The notes beneath the pieces were generated by a model. It had not been told where the DNA came from. It saw only the letters and a list, made by a program, of their open reading frames with translations, and did no database searches. From contig OY754975.1 of assembly GCA_963576475.1 (NCBI GenBank), positions 14,453,213 to 14,517,212 of the forward strand: a stretch of 64,000 nucleotides of DNA. The letters are read 5' to 3'. The first letter of the stretch is position 1. Every line of letters begins with the position of its first letter. The position numbers and the translations under genes are program-made. Shown in pieces: positions 24,021-38,210 of this stretch. The stretch comes from Molanna angustata (taxonomy: Eukaryota; Arthropoda; Insecta; Trichoptera; Molannidae).

Positions 24021-25319
24021 TGACTCAATTAATAAAGGTTCCTTAATATTTAGGTTTATATTTCACTGTTAAATTATGTTTAAAAATGTATATTATTACT
24101 ATAAATACGGTAAATATTATTGTTGCCGGAAAGATTGCAAACTTTCAGTACAGACAGACATGTGGAGGGAATTAAAATGATGGAAAAAGTCAAACGATTT
24201 ACGACTCAAATCTGTGGCGATCATGGTCGACACTGGCAAAATAGTGAGACAATACTTCGTGTTTATTTTTATTATTATTCGATGAAATAAAAAATATTTC
24301 AATTATTATGCTTTGCTCGATTTTAATGCTAATGGACTTTATTTTATTAAATTTAATGAACCTTCGCGGAATCGTTGTTCAATAAACTATTTTAGAAATA
24401 TGTGTAGCTGCAGCATTCATATCTTCGTTTTGATACAGGTTCGCTCCCAACCTAGACAAACACCAGAAATATTTCAGGTTGATACGAAATAAGTATTAAG
24501 AAAAATCTTTGTAAAATTATATTTATGTAATGTTATCGATATATTTTATAGATCAAGAACAATCGCTTACTAGATGTAAGTAGTATTTTATACAAAGCTT
24601 GTTCTCAAAACGTTAGTACGATGAATTCCCTCACATGCTTTATAATATGTTGCCTTTAAATAACCCTGAATTTCTTTTCAAATCTCTTCCTCTCCGTCAT
24701 TTTATTTTCATCTTATTTTTTCATTTTAACAAATATTTTTTTCTTGCCCTCATAATACCTGCTGCCGCGTTTTGAAGTTTGAATTTTCGCCCCTTTTTTC
24801 ACGCATTTTTATTGTATGATCACCATGCCGTGTATAATTTTGAAGAATCTTTCAAAGACTTCATTTTTGTTCAGATTAATAAATTGTACTTTGTGTCGGC
24901 AGTTTACAGTGGTCCGTTCGTTTCAACGGGCGTATGTTTTTTGGAAGGCGAAGTTTACTTTATCCTCCTATGATAACTATAAAGGGGATCCCAGAGGTCA
25001 TAGTGAAGAGAATTTTTATGTTTTGAAATAAATTGTTACTCTATAAAACGAAATCAACTTAAACACAGTGTTTAGATCAATATCACGAAATATCCGTCAC
25101 ACTGAAAATACTGATTGGTTGGAATTTTTACAAATTCGAATCGAATGAAAAATAATTTGACCGTATAGTTTTTTGAACTCTGTGCCGATCTCCTCGGTTC
25201 AATTTTAAGCTGGGTAAAAAAAATTCAAAAAAAATTCTCACACAACATAAACCAGTTTCAATACTTAAGGGCGAGTATCAATATGTAATTGAAGCCTATA
25301 CAACCAACATTCTTAGATG

Positions 25320-26030
25320 CAATAATAATACTCTTGCTTGGGGGATTTGAGGACAGTCCTTTTCCTCGTGACTGAGGAAAGCGGCTGTAGTCCGTCGCCA
25401 CACGTATGGCTCGCCTCCATGCCAATCTATTTTGGGCTAAACGCAGAGCACCAGTCACCGAAGACCCCATTGTGGACTTAACCAAATCGCTCCATCTGGT
25501 CGGTGAGCGACCACGAGATCTCCGTCCTTCCACGCTGCCCATCACAACAAGCTTCTGGCAGTCGGGTTCCCTTCTGGCAATGTGTCCAAAGAATTGAAGG
25601 ATACGTCTGCAACATATCGTCGACAGACGATCTTCGACTCGTCTAGAATTGACACATTCGTTATTCTGGCTGTCCATGGAATGCGCAACATACGCCTCCA
25701 GCACTACATTTCGAAAGCATCGATCCTCTTTTGCTTTGACTCCCTAAGTATCCATCTTTCCACACCATACAGGAACATCGAGAATATCAGAGCCCTGATG
25801 AGTCTAGCCTTCGTGTTTTTTGTGATGGTCCTGTCCTTCCATACTCGTGTGAGCTTTCCCAGTACTCCCTTTGCCATGGCGATGCGTCTTTTCACTTCCG
25901 CTTCACAACCACCGGTGTCACATTTGTTGAGGACAGTAAGAATAACGAAATGGAGAACGCAGACGATGAACCGTACTGAATGGTTGAAAATTCTGGAGGA
26001 GGCCATGTCTCACAATTGGCTGTAACGCCA
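25320..26030 (-). pseudogene. RTE-like LINE protein, C-terminal part
   Basis: Reverse strand in two frames: CEAEVKRRIAMAKGVLGKLT, WKDRTITKNTKARLIRALIF and FLYGVERWILRESKQKRIDA (25704-25920), then RRILQFFGHIARREPDCQKL and SVEGRRSRGRSPTRWSDLVK (about 25400-25620). The segments match the region after the RT palm in insect endonuclease-reverse transcriptases. The conserved YGAETW appears as YGVERW. Frame breaks show it is dead. Confidence 0.75.
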
Positions 26031-26061
26031 ATGTTGATGGTGATATGAGTATGATCTCTGG

Positions 26062-26190
26062 ATAATTTTCGCCAAAAATCTTGATCAAGCTTCCGGTTGC
26101 GCAGAGCGCAAATATGTGTCTCTTTGCTTCGTTGGTTGACGTGCAAATCGCCCCCCTTCTCGGCTAAAAGTTCAAGAAATTCGGCTACAA
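26062..26190 (+). repeat. Dispersed repeat Y, copy 1
   Basis: About 130 bp with ATAATTTTCGCC, GCGCAGAGCGCAA, TTTGCTTCGTTGG, CGTGCAAATCGCCCCCCTTC and TCGGCTAAAAGTTCAAGA; a second copy is at 36566-36695. Class unknown; possibly a LINE 3' UTR. Confidence 0.6.
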
Positions 26191-27186
26191 CTATATCTGG
26201 CTTAGACTTTCAGATATTTATACTCGCCCTATGTGGATTGAAACTTTGGTTTGAATTCTTTTGTAATTACATTCGAAATGATAAGTCAATCTTTCATTAT
26301 GTGGTAGTTGCAGCAAGCATGCAGTGTCTCGACTGCTGTCTCTGCGTTCTTACCTCGAAGTTCATACGTTCATATCTATCGAAAAGTTTCATTGCGATTA
26401 TTCATGAATTAACTGCGACTTAATTTGTCCGTTTCAAATCGTTTGCTTATGAATTGTAAGTGAGTGATTCTGTTTTAAATACAAGTGTAATTTTATCTAC
26501 TATGAGTAAAATATTAAAACCCAAAGTAAAAAAAAATCTGATGTCTGATTCCCAGAAGTGTATGGACCTACTTGAATTCAACAGTTCTGTTTAATGTTAC
26601 ACTCGAGAATATAAATAGGTACATATAATATTATTATTGTATGTTTATAATACAACATAATATATCCGAGGATGAACTAAAAAAATAATCTCCAAGACAA
26701 ACACGTGAAGAATAAAACGCTGCGAATCAAATAAAGTTACCTATATCATCGAGATACACGTTTTTGTTAGTGCTATTTTTATCAATGACGAATATAATAT
26801 TGTTCTTTATCATAATATACATATGTACAGTCGCATGGCTTATTTAATTTTTTATTCGTTCCTTGTTGTGTATTGTATTAAAGGCGGGACGGGATATTCC
26901 GCGAACCTTTTCATTCAATGTATTTATCAAATCGTCAACTTTTTATATTTTTCGAAACATTTTCGAACGTGAAGCAACGATGAAAAATAAATAAAACCTA
27001 CGCGCGTTTCTCAAAAAAAAAAATTAAATAACTAAAAACCTTCGGGCTAAAATAGCTTTGAAGACTTTCAAAAGAAAATTTGTATGAAGTTGAATATTCT
27101 ACTTTCCTCTCTGAACATTTTTCGACACACACATTCCAACGAATTTCACACGATTAATTACTATCGTTCCAATCGTTTATTATTTA

Positions 27187-27784
27187 CTAGTTGCATGTAA
27201 CACATGAGATCCAACTGTCGATAGCGTTAGTATGTATAGTTGAAGAATATGTACCAAACTATAAACCCATAAATACAAATTATTGTATATTGTCAGATAT
27301 TTTGTTTTCTGTACAACATAATATGTAGGTATTTTTTTGAAAAAACTAATTTGAGATTTTGTATTTGTCTATGTTTGTACCAATTTTCAGCGTTCTAGCT
27401 TCTATGGTTTCTGAGATATATGGAAAAAAATGACTGAAACAAAAATTCAAAATTCTGAGTAAAAAAGTTTTGTAGGCCTGTAACTGTTTATATATTCTGA
27501 AATTTTAGGCTCTGTTAATTGAGCGGATCAAAAGTTATAAGGGGGGGACGGACACACACACAGACACACACACACAGACACACGAAATGTTCTTCTCCGA
27601 ATTCTAAGTAAATCCGTGTATGGAACATATATGCTGCGAAGCCTCTAAGTTGGTGTTTTTTGACTTCAAAGTTGGAAAAGCCGTGAAAAAAGTAGACCTC
27701 TACATACAATTCTCGCGTATCCTGGCTTGATACATTGTCGATATGTTAAGAGAACAAAGTTCTCCTGAACAAATCGACAGTTGG
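27187..27784 (-). repeat. Dispersed element X, internally deleted copy
   Basis: Reverse-oriented copy with both CCAACTGTCGA (27211) and TCGACAGTTGG (27774) ends, sharing the GCATGTAACACATGAGAT flank with the 532 copy. About 400 bp of the interior is missing. The inward CACACAGACACAC block is at 27553-27590. Confidence 0.6.
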
Positions 27785-28039
27785 AAAATAACTAATTTAA
27801 TTTCGTTTTCGACGACTAGATACTCATGGCATACCTAGTCATTCTTTTGAAATTGTGTCATACGTCCTTGTATTTTCTGCTTCATCCAGACAATTTCAAT
27901 GGAAGATGTCTTTATGGTGGCACATTATTTTGACATTGTGTTCGAATGAAGTTCAGATCCAAGACATTCTGAGCCAGTTGCGTTTAACACCACCTGCAAT
28001 CTATTAAACTTACTTACTTTGCGTATGGCAATCGGCATT

Positions 28040-28310
28040 TTCTTCACCGCGAGGGTTGCGTCCTGGTGTCACGTCAGTCAAATTTGGAAGCTCGCCGACA
28101 TAAGCCAGTTCACCGCTACCGAGTCAGCCGCATGTAGTTCCTCCAGTGATCCGGGGAATGAGTAAAGAGGGCATTCTCCCACCAAGTGTGCCACCGTCTG
28201 CCTTGCAGCTCCGCATTCGCAGTTGGGTGTTTCCCTTTTGCCACACTTCCAAAGGAGGTAGTTGCAACAGCCCTACCTGATAATAAAACTGATAATTGGG
28301 CGAACCTACA
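28040..28310 (-). mobile_element. Non-LTR retrotransposon C-terminal zinc-knuckle fragment
   Basis: Reverse strand reads CGKRETPNCECGAARQTVAH then LVGECPLYSFPGSLEELHAA, the C-x-C-x7-H-x4-C motif found near the end of several insect LINE proteins (CxCGxxxQTxxHLxxxCP). Only this end is present. Confidence 0.65.
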
Positions 28311-29459
28311 TAAATAACCGTGCATACATTACTCCTGGGACAAAAATTACAAAAATATTATTCAATACAGTATAATATTTTTACACGACAAAATTTTACA
28401 AGACAATTAATGCTGGATCCAGCGCGAATCCAGCATTTTTTAAGTTAATGATTGAAAAGCTGCTGGATTGCAATTCCTAAATAGTGAACAATTTCTTCAT
28501 TTCTGCAGTCTTTAGCAGTACCTACTCGCGGACTTCATTGTGCAGATCGTTTTGGTTTAATACTTCCACTTTTACATACCTATCGGCACTTGATCGGTGT
28601 GTTTCCTATTCGTTCAATGATTAGATTATTTTTAATCCATTCTATTTTTTGTAATTACTGTAATGCATACAGATTATTTGGCGCGCAGTAAATTGACAAG
28701 GATAAATGAAGCGCAAGACTTTGTCTACTAATAAACGGCGATGTATGGATGGATGCAATACAATTTAACTACATGATATCTGGTCCATGTACTGACAACC
28801 TCTACATACAACACACAATGACTCCTATTGTCAAACCCGCCAATTGCATACTTTGGCCACGTGCTGACTGACAACTGAACAAACCCATTGTAATGAGAGT
28901 ACTTACCTACATAATATACCTACCATACTTAATTTATTCTACTTCTATCGATCTATCGTATGTCAAAAATTATATCCTCAATTGTAGCAAACTATTGAGA
29001 GTAATTAATTTTAATTGATTGCACATTGATCGAATGTAATAAATTATTTGTTAATTTTTGTACCAACTGACGTGGGATTCTTATATTTTTTTTATTTATT
29101 TATTTATTTTTATTTATTACTAAAAGACATATTTTACATAAAAAAAATTCATAGCAAAAAAAGAAATTAAAACACTTTATAATATAACTTCCTTCAAAAA
29201 GATATATACTCGTATTTTGAAGGGAGTTGCAACTATTTACATAATATAGAACAAAAACAAAGTAACAAAATAATCATAGGTAACAAAAAACATACTTAAA
29301 AATAGACATAGGTATATTAAAAAAAATATACCTATATATAAAATATGCTATATTAAAAAAAAAACAACATATAAATATCAATTACGATTAATAAAATAAG
29401 TGCATAATACCTACATATATAACAACAATGAATAAATAAAACCAGTTTTTATACACAAA

Positions 29460-30080
29460 CCCTCTTTATATCTACATAAAATTTCTTTAGATCGATAATA
29501 TCCGTATGTCTCTGCTCAGGCAACAGTTCGTTAAACCACTTAACGCCAAGATACGTATAGTGGTTTTGTGCGTAGGCCGTTCTTTTTTTTGGTATATTTA
29601 ATCCGAAGCATGTACTCTATCGACGAAATACTCCCTGTAGATCTGCTTCAATGCATTTCTCTTATATATAGCATGCAGTGATGGGACTGGATGGGACATT
29701 TGCCTCGGTAAAGAGGCTAGTCGTAGGGTAGTCTCTGGGTTTATTTAAAATTATTTTTAAGATACTCCGCTGGATGATATAAAGGGGTTCGAGGTTAGTT
29801 TTATAAGCACCACCCCACGCTATAATCCCATATTGCATGACAGATTGAGCAAGTGCAAAATATATATTTTTCATCGCAGCAATGTCCAAGAAAGTCCTCA
29901 ATCGATAGAATACATAAAATAATTTCCTAATTTTACCAATCGTATTACTTATTTGCTCTTTCCACTTATTTTCTCTGTCAACATTAATACCCAAATATTT
30001 TATGTTTTTTTCATTTGGCAGAGCAATACATTTATCATCATTACATTTATCAGATCCGGGACAGTTACTTGAATGTATTT
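29460..30080 (-). pseudogene. CR1/Jockey-type LINE, C-terminal domain
   Basis: Reverse strand reads ALPNEKNIKYLGINVDRENK, IRKLFYVFYRLRTFLDIAAM and QSVMQYGIIAWGGAYKTNLE, PLYIIQRSILKIILNKPRDY, then a stop and a tail with FGLNIPKKR-like sequence. This matches the thumb and C-terminal region after the RT palm; the palm itself is absent. Confidence 0.75.
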
Positions 30081-30333
30081 TATTTAATATTTCCTCCGGA
30101 ATAAGTTTCCTAGTTACTAATTCATTTGAAATATCTATTTATAAGATCAATGCTTATGTGAGCATTTACAAAAATTTGTTTAACAAGAAATAACAAGAAT
30201 GTGCATTAAAATCTTATAAAAATATAAAAGAACATTGAAATAAAATAAACAATATTAAAAATATTAGGATGTATAGAAATAAAAGACAGAAAAAAATAAA
30301 ATATTGAAACAAAATTTAAAAAACATGTATAAA

Positions 30334-30704
<371 letters not shown>

Positions 30705-31448
30705 GTGTTTCTCTGTAAACTGGGCAAGTTGATCTAAGAAAGTTGTCTAGGGCACTTTTTTGCTTATATATTGTACAAATCTTATTAAAAGAATAGATAT
30801 CTACTAGGTTAATAATAAATAGCAGATGAACCAAAAATATTTCCAATACGTTAGGAAATATTGAGCATTTTCTGAAAAATCGATACAGGGGACTGTTGAT
30901 TTTGACAGGGGACTGATAATTTAAATGAAAAATGTTGTTTTAGTAGCAAAATAAGTCTTTTTATATTTTCTTAAACTCTATAATTTAAGAATGAAATAAT
31001 TGAACAATAAAGTTATAAAAAATTAACAGTATTTTTTATAATATTTTTTTATGACTATTATAATTTAGAATCCTTCCATTGTATAAAGCTGATAATTTCT
31101 TCCAAATCTGGCATATTTTATCTCAGAATCGAGCTTGTTGCATTTCTTGACACTTTTTTCTTATTGCGATAATTGTTGCAATGCTCTCTCCACTACTTTT
31201 TTGCTTCTGGTGGAGTCATATCCTTAACTAGCTTCTTACATCCATTTTCTTTTTTTTTTGAGATATTATAAATGTTTTTTTTCCAACTTTGAAGTCAAAA
31301 AACACCAATATACATAATACAATGTTTTATATATATAATGGATTTACTCAGAATTCGGAATAGAACATTTAGTGTGTCTGTGTGTGCCCCCGCCCCCCCC
31401 CCCCCTTTTTAATTCTCTCAACGCACAAAGCCTAAAATTTCACAATAT

Positions 31449-31660
31449 AAAAGAATCCTCACATCATGTCCTGAGGGAAGAAGAGGTGTGGGAAGGCCAA
31501 AACTACGATGGATGGACGGAATCGAGAAAAACCTTCAGATAGCCGGGGTGCGGAATTGAAGAGGAAAGGCCATGGATAAGGTGCAATAGAGACAATTCTT
31601 TGAGGAGGCCAAGGCCCATCCTGGGATGTGGAGCCACTGATGATGATGATGATGATAGAA
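31449..31660 (+). mobile_element. RTE-like LINE 3' tail in left arm
   Basis: Reads CPEGRRGVGRPKLRWMDGIE, then EEAKAHPGMWSH and stops, with a GATGATGATGATGATGA tail, inserted into element X. The same insertion is mirrored at about 33862-34075. Confidence 0.7.
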
Positions 31661-31733
31661 TTTTGACTTTTTGTTTCAGTACGGGGTTATCAACTTTTAT
31701 AATTTTACTTTATTTTTCCATATAATATATATA

Positions 31734-32048
<315 letters not shown>

Positions 32049-32703
32049 ATATTTGATGTTTTCACGGGTGAAATATGTTATAATATTTTTATCTCGGTTT
32101 TCCCGTGTCAGTAGGTCTTGACTAAGACCATTTGTCTTCCGACGTTTCGCCTGAATATCACCAGGCATTTTCAAGGACTTAACGAAAAGCACGTGCGCGA
32201 CACACGTCTACTCACACTGAAAGCTCACAGTCAAGTGACTTGACGGTGAGCTTTCAGTTTGACTTGTGACTTTTCTCTCTTCTATTTTCTGTGGGTCTTT
32301 TTTGTTACGCTCATATCTCTTTCACTCAACCTCTCTTTTCCATTGTAAAATCTCTTCCTTAAAAAGTTTTTTCTTTTTGGCATCATTCTCAAAAGATATG
32401 TATATCTAAAAAGAACTAAAAAGGCATATAAATTAATATATAAACTAAAATATTGTTTAAAATAATGTAAAAAGTTGGTTCTATATATTAATAAAATAAA
32501 TAAAACAATGATAAACATATTAAAAGACCATCCCCTGGAGGCAGAAACAGTCCCCTGCCTTTTTATAGTGCAGGGGACTGTTGCCAGGGGACTGTTTAAT
32601 TTGACTTCATTGGATGATAGCACAAAATACAAATAAGTTTTGTTATTTTACTATAAATAGGGAATATTTATACATTACAAGAAATATATAGAAATATATA
32701 TAA

Positions 32704-33216
32704 GCTCATGGAGTATATGAAATACCGTGCGGATCGTGCAATAAGACTTATGTAGGAAGAACCAATCGAAAAGTTGAAGCACGAATAGCGGAGCACAGAG
32801 TCGACATGAGAAACAAAAAACTTACATCCTCACTTGTACAACACTCGCTCACAGAAGGACATACAATAGATTTTGACCATTCAAAAATAATAGCAAGTTT
32901 AAACAGTGAACCTCTCAGAATTTACAGGGAAGCTATAGAAATATATAAGAGAAGGGATATAATGAACAATCGGGACGACGGAGTTCGTTTGCCTAGTACC
33001 TGGAAGAACATTTTATATGACAAACAATACAATAATAATATTAATAATACCATAGCGAAAATAACCCCAAAACACAACAATAATAATATTAATGTCACAA
33101 CTAAAATTAACAATAAATCACAACACAAAAATAATGATAAAATATTATTACCAACGAACACGACAGCAGGTGGGCGTGTCACAAGGAGCCAATCACGTCG
33201 CGCTAACAATATTTGA
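32704..33216 (+). CDS. Penelope-like element remnant: GIY-YIG endonuclease end
   Basis: Open frame from 32704 to TGA 33214-33216 without its own start codon at the 5' end. It begins GVYEIPCGSCNKTYVGRTNR then KVEARIAEHRVDM, the GIY-YIG nuclease core as found at the C-terminus of Penelope-like elements (GVYxIPC, YVGxT, R and EH residues), followed by HSLTEGHTIDFDHSKIIA and a low-complexity N/K-rich tail. The reverse transcriptase that should precede it is missing; the 450 bp upstream carry no recognisable RT. The short ACTTGACGGTGAGCTTTCAG sequence sits on both sides (32239-32258 and 33248-33266). Confidence 0.75.
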   Translation, partial: AHGVYEIPCGSCNKTYVGRTNRKVEARIAEHRVDMRNKKLTSSLVQHSLTEGHTIDFDHSKIIASLNSEPLRIYREAIEIYKRRDIMNNRDDGVRLPSTWKNILYDKQYNNNINNTIAKITPKHNNNNINVTTKINNKSQHKNNDKILLPTNTTAGGRVTRSQSRRANNI

Positions 33217-33284
33217 CATAAGCGGCCATCTTGTACGCTACGAGTCACTTGACGGTGAGCTTTCAGTGTGAGTAGACGTGTGTC

Positions 33285-33360
33285 GCGCGCGTGCTTTTCG
33301 TTAAGTCCTTGAAAATGCCTGGTGATATTCAGGCGAAACGTCGGAAGACAAATGGTCTTA
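33285..33360 (+). other. Penelope end region with hammerhead-like motif
   Basis: A stem GCCTG/CAGGC (33317-33321 with 33330-33334) is followed at once by GAAACGTCGG and a second stem AAGAC/GTCTT (33345-33349 with 33355-33359). GAAAC after a hairpin recalls the hammerhead ribozymes reported in Penelope-like elements, but the CUGAUGA core appears only as CTGGTGA, overlapping the stem. A mirror copy lies in the left arm. Activity is doubtful. Confidence 0.35.
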
Positions 33361-33434
33361 GTCAAGACCTACTGACACGGGAAAACCGAGATAAAAATAT
33401 TATAACATATTTCACCCGTGAAAACATCAAATAT

Positions 33435-33786
<352 letters not shown>

Positions 33787-35029
33787 TATATATATTATAT
33801 GGAAAAATAAAGTAAAATTTCAAAAGTTGATAACCCCGTACTGAAACAAAAAGTCAAAATTCTATCATCATCATCATCATCAGTGGCTCCACATCCCAGG
33901 ATGGGCCTTGGCCTCCTCAAAGAATTGTCTCTATTGCACCTTATCCATGGCCTTTCCTCTTCAATTCCGCACCCCGGCTATCTGAAGGTTTTTCTCGATT
34001 CCGTCCATCCATCGTAGTTTTGGCCTTCCCACACCTCTTCTTCCCTCAGGACATGATGTGAGGATTCTTTTATATTGTGAAATTTTAGGCTTTGTGCGTT
34101 GAGAGAATTAAAAAGGGGGGGGGGGGGCGGGGGCACACACAGACACACTAAATGTTCTATTCCGAATTCTGAGTAAATCCATTATATATATAAAACATTG
34201 TATTATGTATATTGGTGTTTTTTGACTTCAAAGTTGGAAAAACCGTGAAAAATATAGACCTGACTTACAAATCTCGCGTATCTTGGCTGATATTTTGTCG
34301 ATATATTAAGAGAAATAAATTTTCTTGAACAAATCGACAGTTGGATTACGATGACGTGGTACTCGCGAAACAATAAAGCCAATTTAACTTTTCAATTATT
34401 ATATAAAAATGAATTAATTAATACGCGTTGATTCACAAATTTTCCACGTCTGAAATTGAAAGGATAATTATTATTTGCCGAAGAAGAAATAACGTAAGAA
34501 GTAACGACGACATCTTTTCTTATATGTGAATAGAAGAAATAAACCGAATAAGTAGATTATTCCGAATTTTTAAAATCAAAAAGTTTAATTCGCTTCCTTC
34601 TATTGAATAACAATTTGAAGTTGATTTATATTTACCTATTGCTTTTCATCGGTATAATATATATAAGAAACATTATTTCTCGTTTTTCAGGAACTTTCAT
34701 TCCTTTTCAATTTAATCAATTTCCTTTACTCCGTCTCCTACGTATTTATATATAGGACAGTCAATTTTTATCCCAGATTTTTTCTTTCCATTTCTATGTA
34801 ACAGTGGATAGTTTTTATTTCATAATATGTATTTTTTTAGACTGATTTTTGTACCAATAGATCCATTCTCAAAAATATGTTACGTTTTTCGGCAGGTGTT
34901 TGACGAATTCCACTATCGACAATCACACTCATTGTATGAAGCAACTCGCTCATGCGAGTCATAATTTCAAACTTACTAAAAAAATATTGTGGAAGTAAAG
35001 CAATTTCGGTGCTTTGCAGCGCTCTTATT

Positions 35030-35125
35030 TCTTGATTTATTTATTTATTTGAATCTTCTTGTACATATAATTAGTACACTGGCGGGCTTATTGCCTAATT
35101 GCAATTTCTTCCAACCAACCAGAGT
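35030..35125 (-). mobile_element. SINE/LINE tail scrap
   Basis: Reverse strand ends GGAAGAAATTGCAATTAGGC and AATAAGCCCGCCAGTGTAC with a TAAATAAATAAA tail, the same general end as the family 2 SINE. Confidence 0.45.
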
Positions 35126-35565
35126 AAATATTAAATATACAAAACAATGTGTACTATGGCAATAAGTTAATCACATTACAAAATAAATAAAGATAGCTTA
35201 TAAGAACGATTCCTTGGAATGATAGGAAAACTAAAGGATAAGGAAAGGAGGAGGAGAGGAAGATGTAATCAGGTGTTTTCAGATAAATATTTTTGCTTTA
35301 GCCTTTTCTTGAAGATGTTATTTTTAGTAATATCTTTTTCATTGGTACTTTGATGCTAGGGCAATTGGCAGGTTCTAACCATATATAATTCGGAAATTTG
35401 TGGTAAGAACCTGCTATAAACTATAGTATAACTATGCCAAAGTGGTCTTTTCTAAAAAACTCTTTTGTGCTAAGTGTAGACTCAAAAATACATTGATGTT
35501 TTTCATGTTTGATTTTATTTTTTTTTATCTTATCATGTTAATGACCTTGTATTTCTCTTTTTCAG

Positions 35566-35731
35566 GTGGATTGTCCCTTCATTGTGTGCATGACATACGC
35601 CTTCCACACCCCTGACAAGCTATGCTTCATACTGGACCTTATGAACGGAGGAGATCTGCATTATCATCTCAGCCAACATGGTGTCTTTAATGAATCAGAA
35701 ATGAAGTTCTATGCTGCTGAAGTTATATTGG
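35566..35731 (+). CDS. Gprk1: Gprk1 exon e: kinase hinge region
   Basis: Acceptor TTTTTCAG, donor GTTAAT; 55 codons plus one base. It reads [20 protein letters not shown] and then the hinge [19 protein letters not shown], ending EVILG with a split glycine. The extra valine at the exon border (STG-VDCPF) is also found in fly Gprk1, which supports this acceptor. GTTAAT is a weaker donor than the others in the gene. Confidence 0.95.
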
Positions 35732-36565
35732 GTTAATATTTATTTATTATAAAGATTTCACTCTCTTCAAAATGGCTTGAATTATTTTTCTGGAAACTGA
35801 ACCACTATTGAAATTTTGTTGATATAGTTTCTGTTTCATTCGTTTTTTATTTCATATGAATTATCTGTACCTATTATGCAATTTTTATGTATTATAATTA
35901 TTAGGCAATTTAATATGATAGAAATAAATTGCTACACTTAAATTCATCAGATGTTTTAAAAAACTGTCTCTATATTTGGTCAAAGATTTTTTGTGTATAT
36001 TGCGCCTCAAATTTACAAAAATCTGATACCCGACCTCAAAGGGTTACACAATTGACAAATGAGTGGTTACTTTATGTAGGTATAATACAAAATTAAATTA
36101 ATGTTACAACAACACTAAATTTGTCAAATAGACCTTTTCAATATCAACCTTGTCTCCTAAAAAAAACAATTGCACATACGTACCTTATCAGAAATCTAAC
36201 GTCTAGTGGTCTTGATTGATGAAGGTCAGAATGGAACTCTATGGATGTAATTAAGTTCAAGCATCTCCCGTTTCCCAATTGTCCCTCTCCCAATAGCCAC
36301 CTCCCACAAGCCCCTTTCTTCATTTCGTAGATGTTTCTTTCTCCTACATACTTTTTTTTTTCTGGTTGTTACTGAGAGTGTCAACTCCTTTAAGAACGGA
36401 CTAGATGGATTACAGTGACACTGTGGACTCATTCAAGCACATCAGCTTTATGCTGCCTGCTTGTCATATCAAAGATAATAATAATAATAATACTTTTATT
36501 TTTATCCTTTTTATTTATGTTATGTTTTTGACTTTTGACCATTAGCTTGTTATTAATGTTTTGTT

Positions 36566-36695
36566 ATAATTTTCGCCAAACATCTTGAACGAGCTTCCGG
36601 TTTCGCAGAGCGCAATTTTGTGTCTTTTTGCTTCGTTGGTTTACGTGCAAATCGCCCCCCTTCTCGGCTAAAAGTTCAAGATATTTGATACAACT
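36566..36695 (+). repeat. Dispersed repeat Y, copy 2
   Basis: Same orientation as the copy at 26062-26190, with about 10 percent differences by eye (for example CATCTTGAACGAGC against AATCTTGATCAAGC). Confidence 0.6.
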
Positions 36696-36984
36696 TTAAC
36701 ACGTGAAAACCTATAACTGGTGTACGTTTTAATTGTTGTTTTCTTTTATATGTACTGTTGGTTTTTCAACGCCATAAATAATATCTTGATACAATATTTT
36801 TATGTATCTGTTTAAATATGATTTTTTTTAAATCTCTCTCAACTCTCTCCAAGTTGTTGTTCCACAATTGTACAGATAGCTGATTCAGAACAGATTTATT
36901 CTAGTGAAGCAGCTATCTTATACTTTAATAATGTATGTTGTATGCTTCAAAATAAATAAATAATTTTTGATAACAATTTCTTCT

Positions 36985-37400
36985 TCTTGTTTGTTTAGTA
37001 GACCTGTTGGTCTATAATTCAAAAACTATGCTTCTGAGATGACAAAGTCCAACTATCCTCCCATATCTTGAATGTTCTTCCGGGTAGACGGCGACCAGAA
37101 GGGATTTCATTTGCTGCTATATACACAAGTCTATCATTGTCTATTCTGGCTATGTGGTCCCTCCAATGTCTTCTTCTGGATCCACCAAACGATGTCCTCT
37201 ATTCCACATGTATTTCTTATTTCAACATTCCGCACACAATCTCGGAAAGTTTTTTCCAGTGATTGACCTTAGAACCTTCATTTCCATTGTCCTAAGGAGC
37301 CCCTTGGTTTGTACAGTGTCTGGTCGTGTTTCCACAGCATACGTCATGATTGGTCTCACGCATGTCTTATATATTCTGACCTTGTTGTCAATACTCACCT
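36985..37400 (-). pseudogene. RTE-like LINE C-terminal fragment
   Basis: Reverse strand: VYKTCVRPIMTYAVETRPDT, then KGLLRTMEMKVLRSITGK and, after frame changes, RRRPGRTF-like and RNTCGIED-like segments. This is the TYGxET and LxxxExKVLR region that follows the RT palm. Frameshifted and lacking the palm. Confidence 0.6.
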
Positions 37401-37553
37401 AGGTAAAATTGGTATCACAAATTATCAAATTAAGGTTCTAAGGTCATCACTGAAAAACTCTCTAAGATTGTATCCGCAATATTGATATTACAGACCAACA
37501 GATTTACTAAAAGAAGAATAATTTCAGCTACTATCCAACTATTGAAAAAATAA

Positions 37554-37727
<174 letters not shown>

Positions 37728-37985
37728 TAAGTTACATAATTTTATTATACTTATTATCATTGAAATAATCAGGTGTTCTGGTCTATATTTGTGATTTTTA
37801 TTTACTCTATAAATCGAATCACCAACTCCTTTAAAATAGCTGATACATAATACCATCTATATATTGAATAAGTGACATTACTGGAAATCAACAATTTTCA
37901 TTATTTTGTGAGCAAAAAAATTAATGTGTAATTAAAAATGGAATATTAAATATCGACATTACATCTCTAGGCTATAAAAATAATG

Positions 37986-38210
37986 TTGGCCTTCGTGGCT
38001 CAGTTGGTTTGGTATATGACTGCTGATCCAAGGGTCCCGGGTCCGATTCCCAGTGGGGACACAGTTTTTATTTATGTTTCCAGTCTGGATCTGTGAAACG
38101 ATTAATATCGTAAGTCTCCAAAATGTGACAACTTGTTATTGGGTGCGTGTTAAATTAATATTTGACATAGTACCTGTTAGCTCCCTGTGAAGTAATAAAT
38201 AAATATATAG
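37986..38210 (+). mobile_element. tRNA-derived SINE, family 1, copy B
   Basis: Head TTGGCCTTCGTGGCTCAGTT with B box GGTCCGATTCC (one change from copy A), body TCTGGATCTGTGAAACGATT and tail AATAAATAAATATA. It lies sense in the 535-nt intron just before exon g. Confidence 0.75.
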
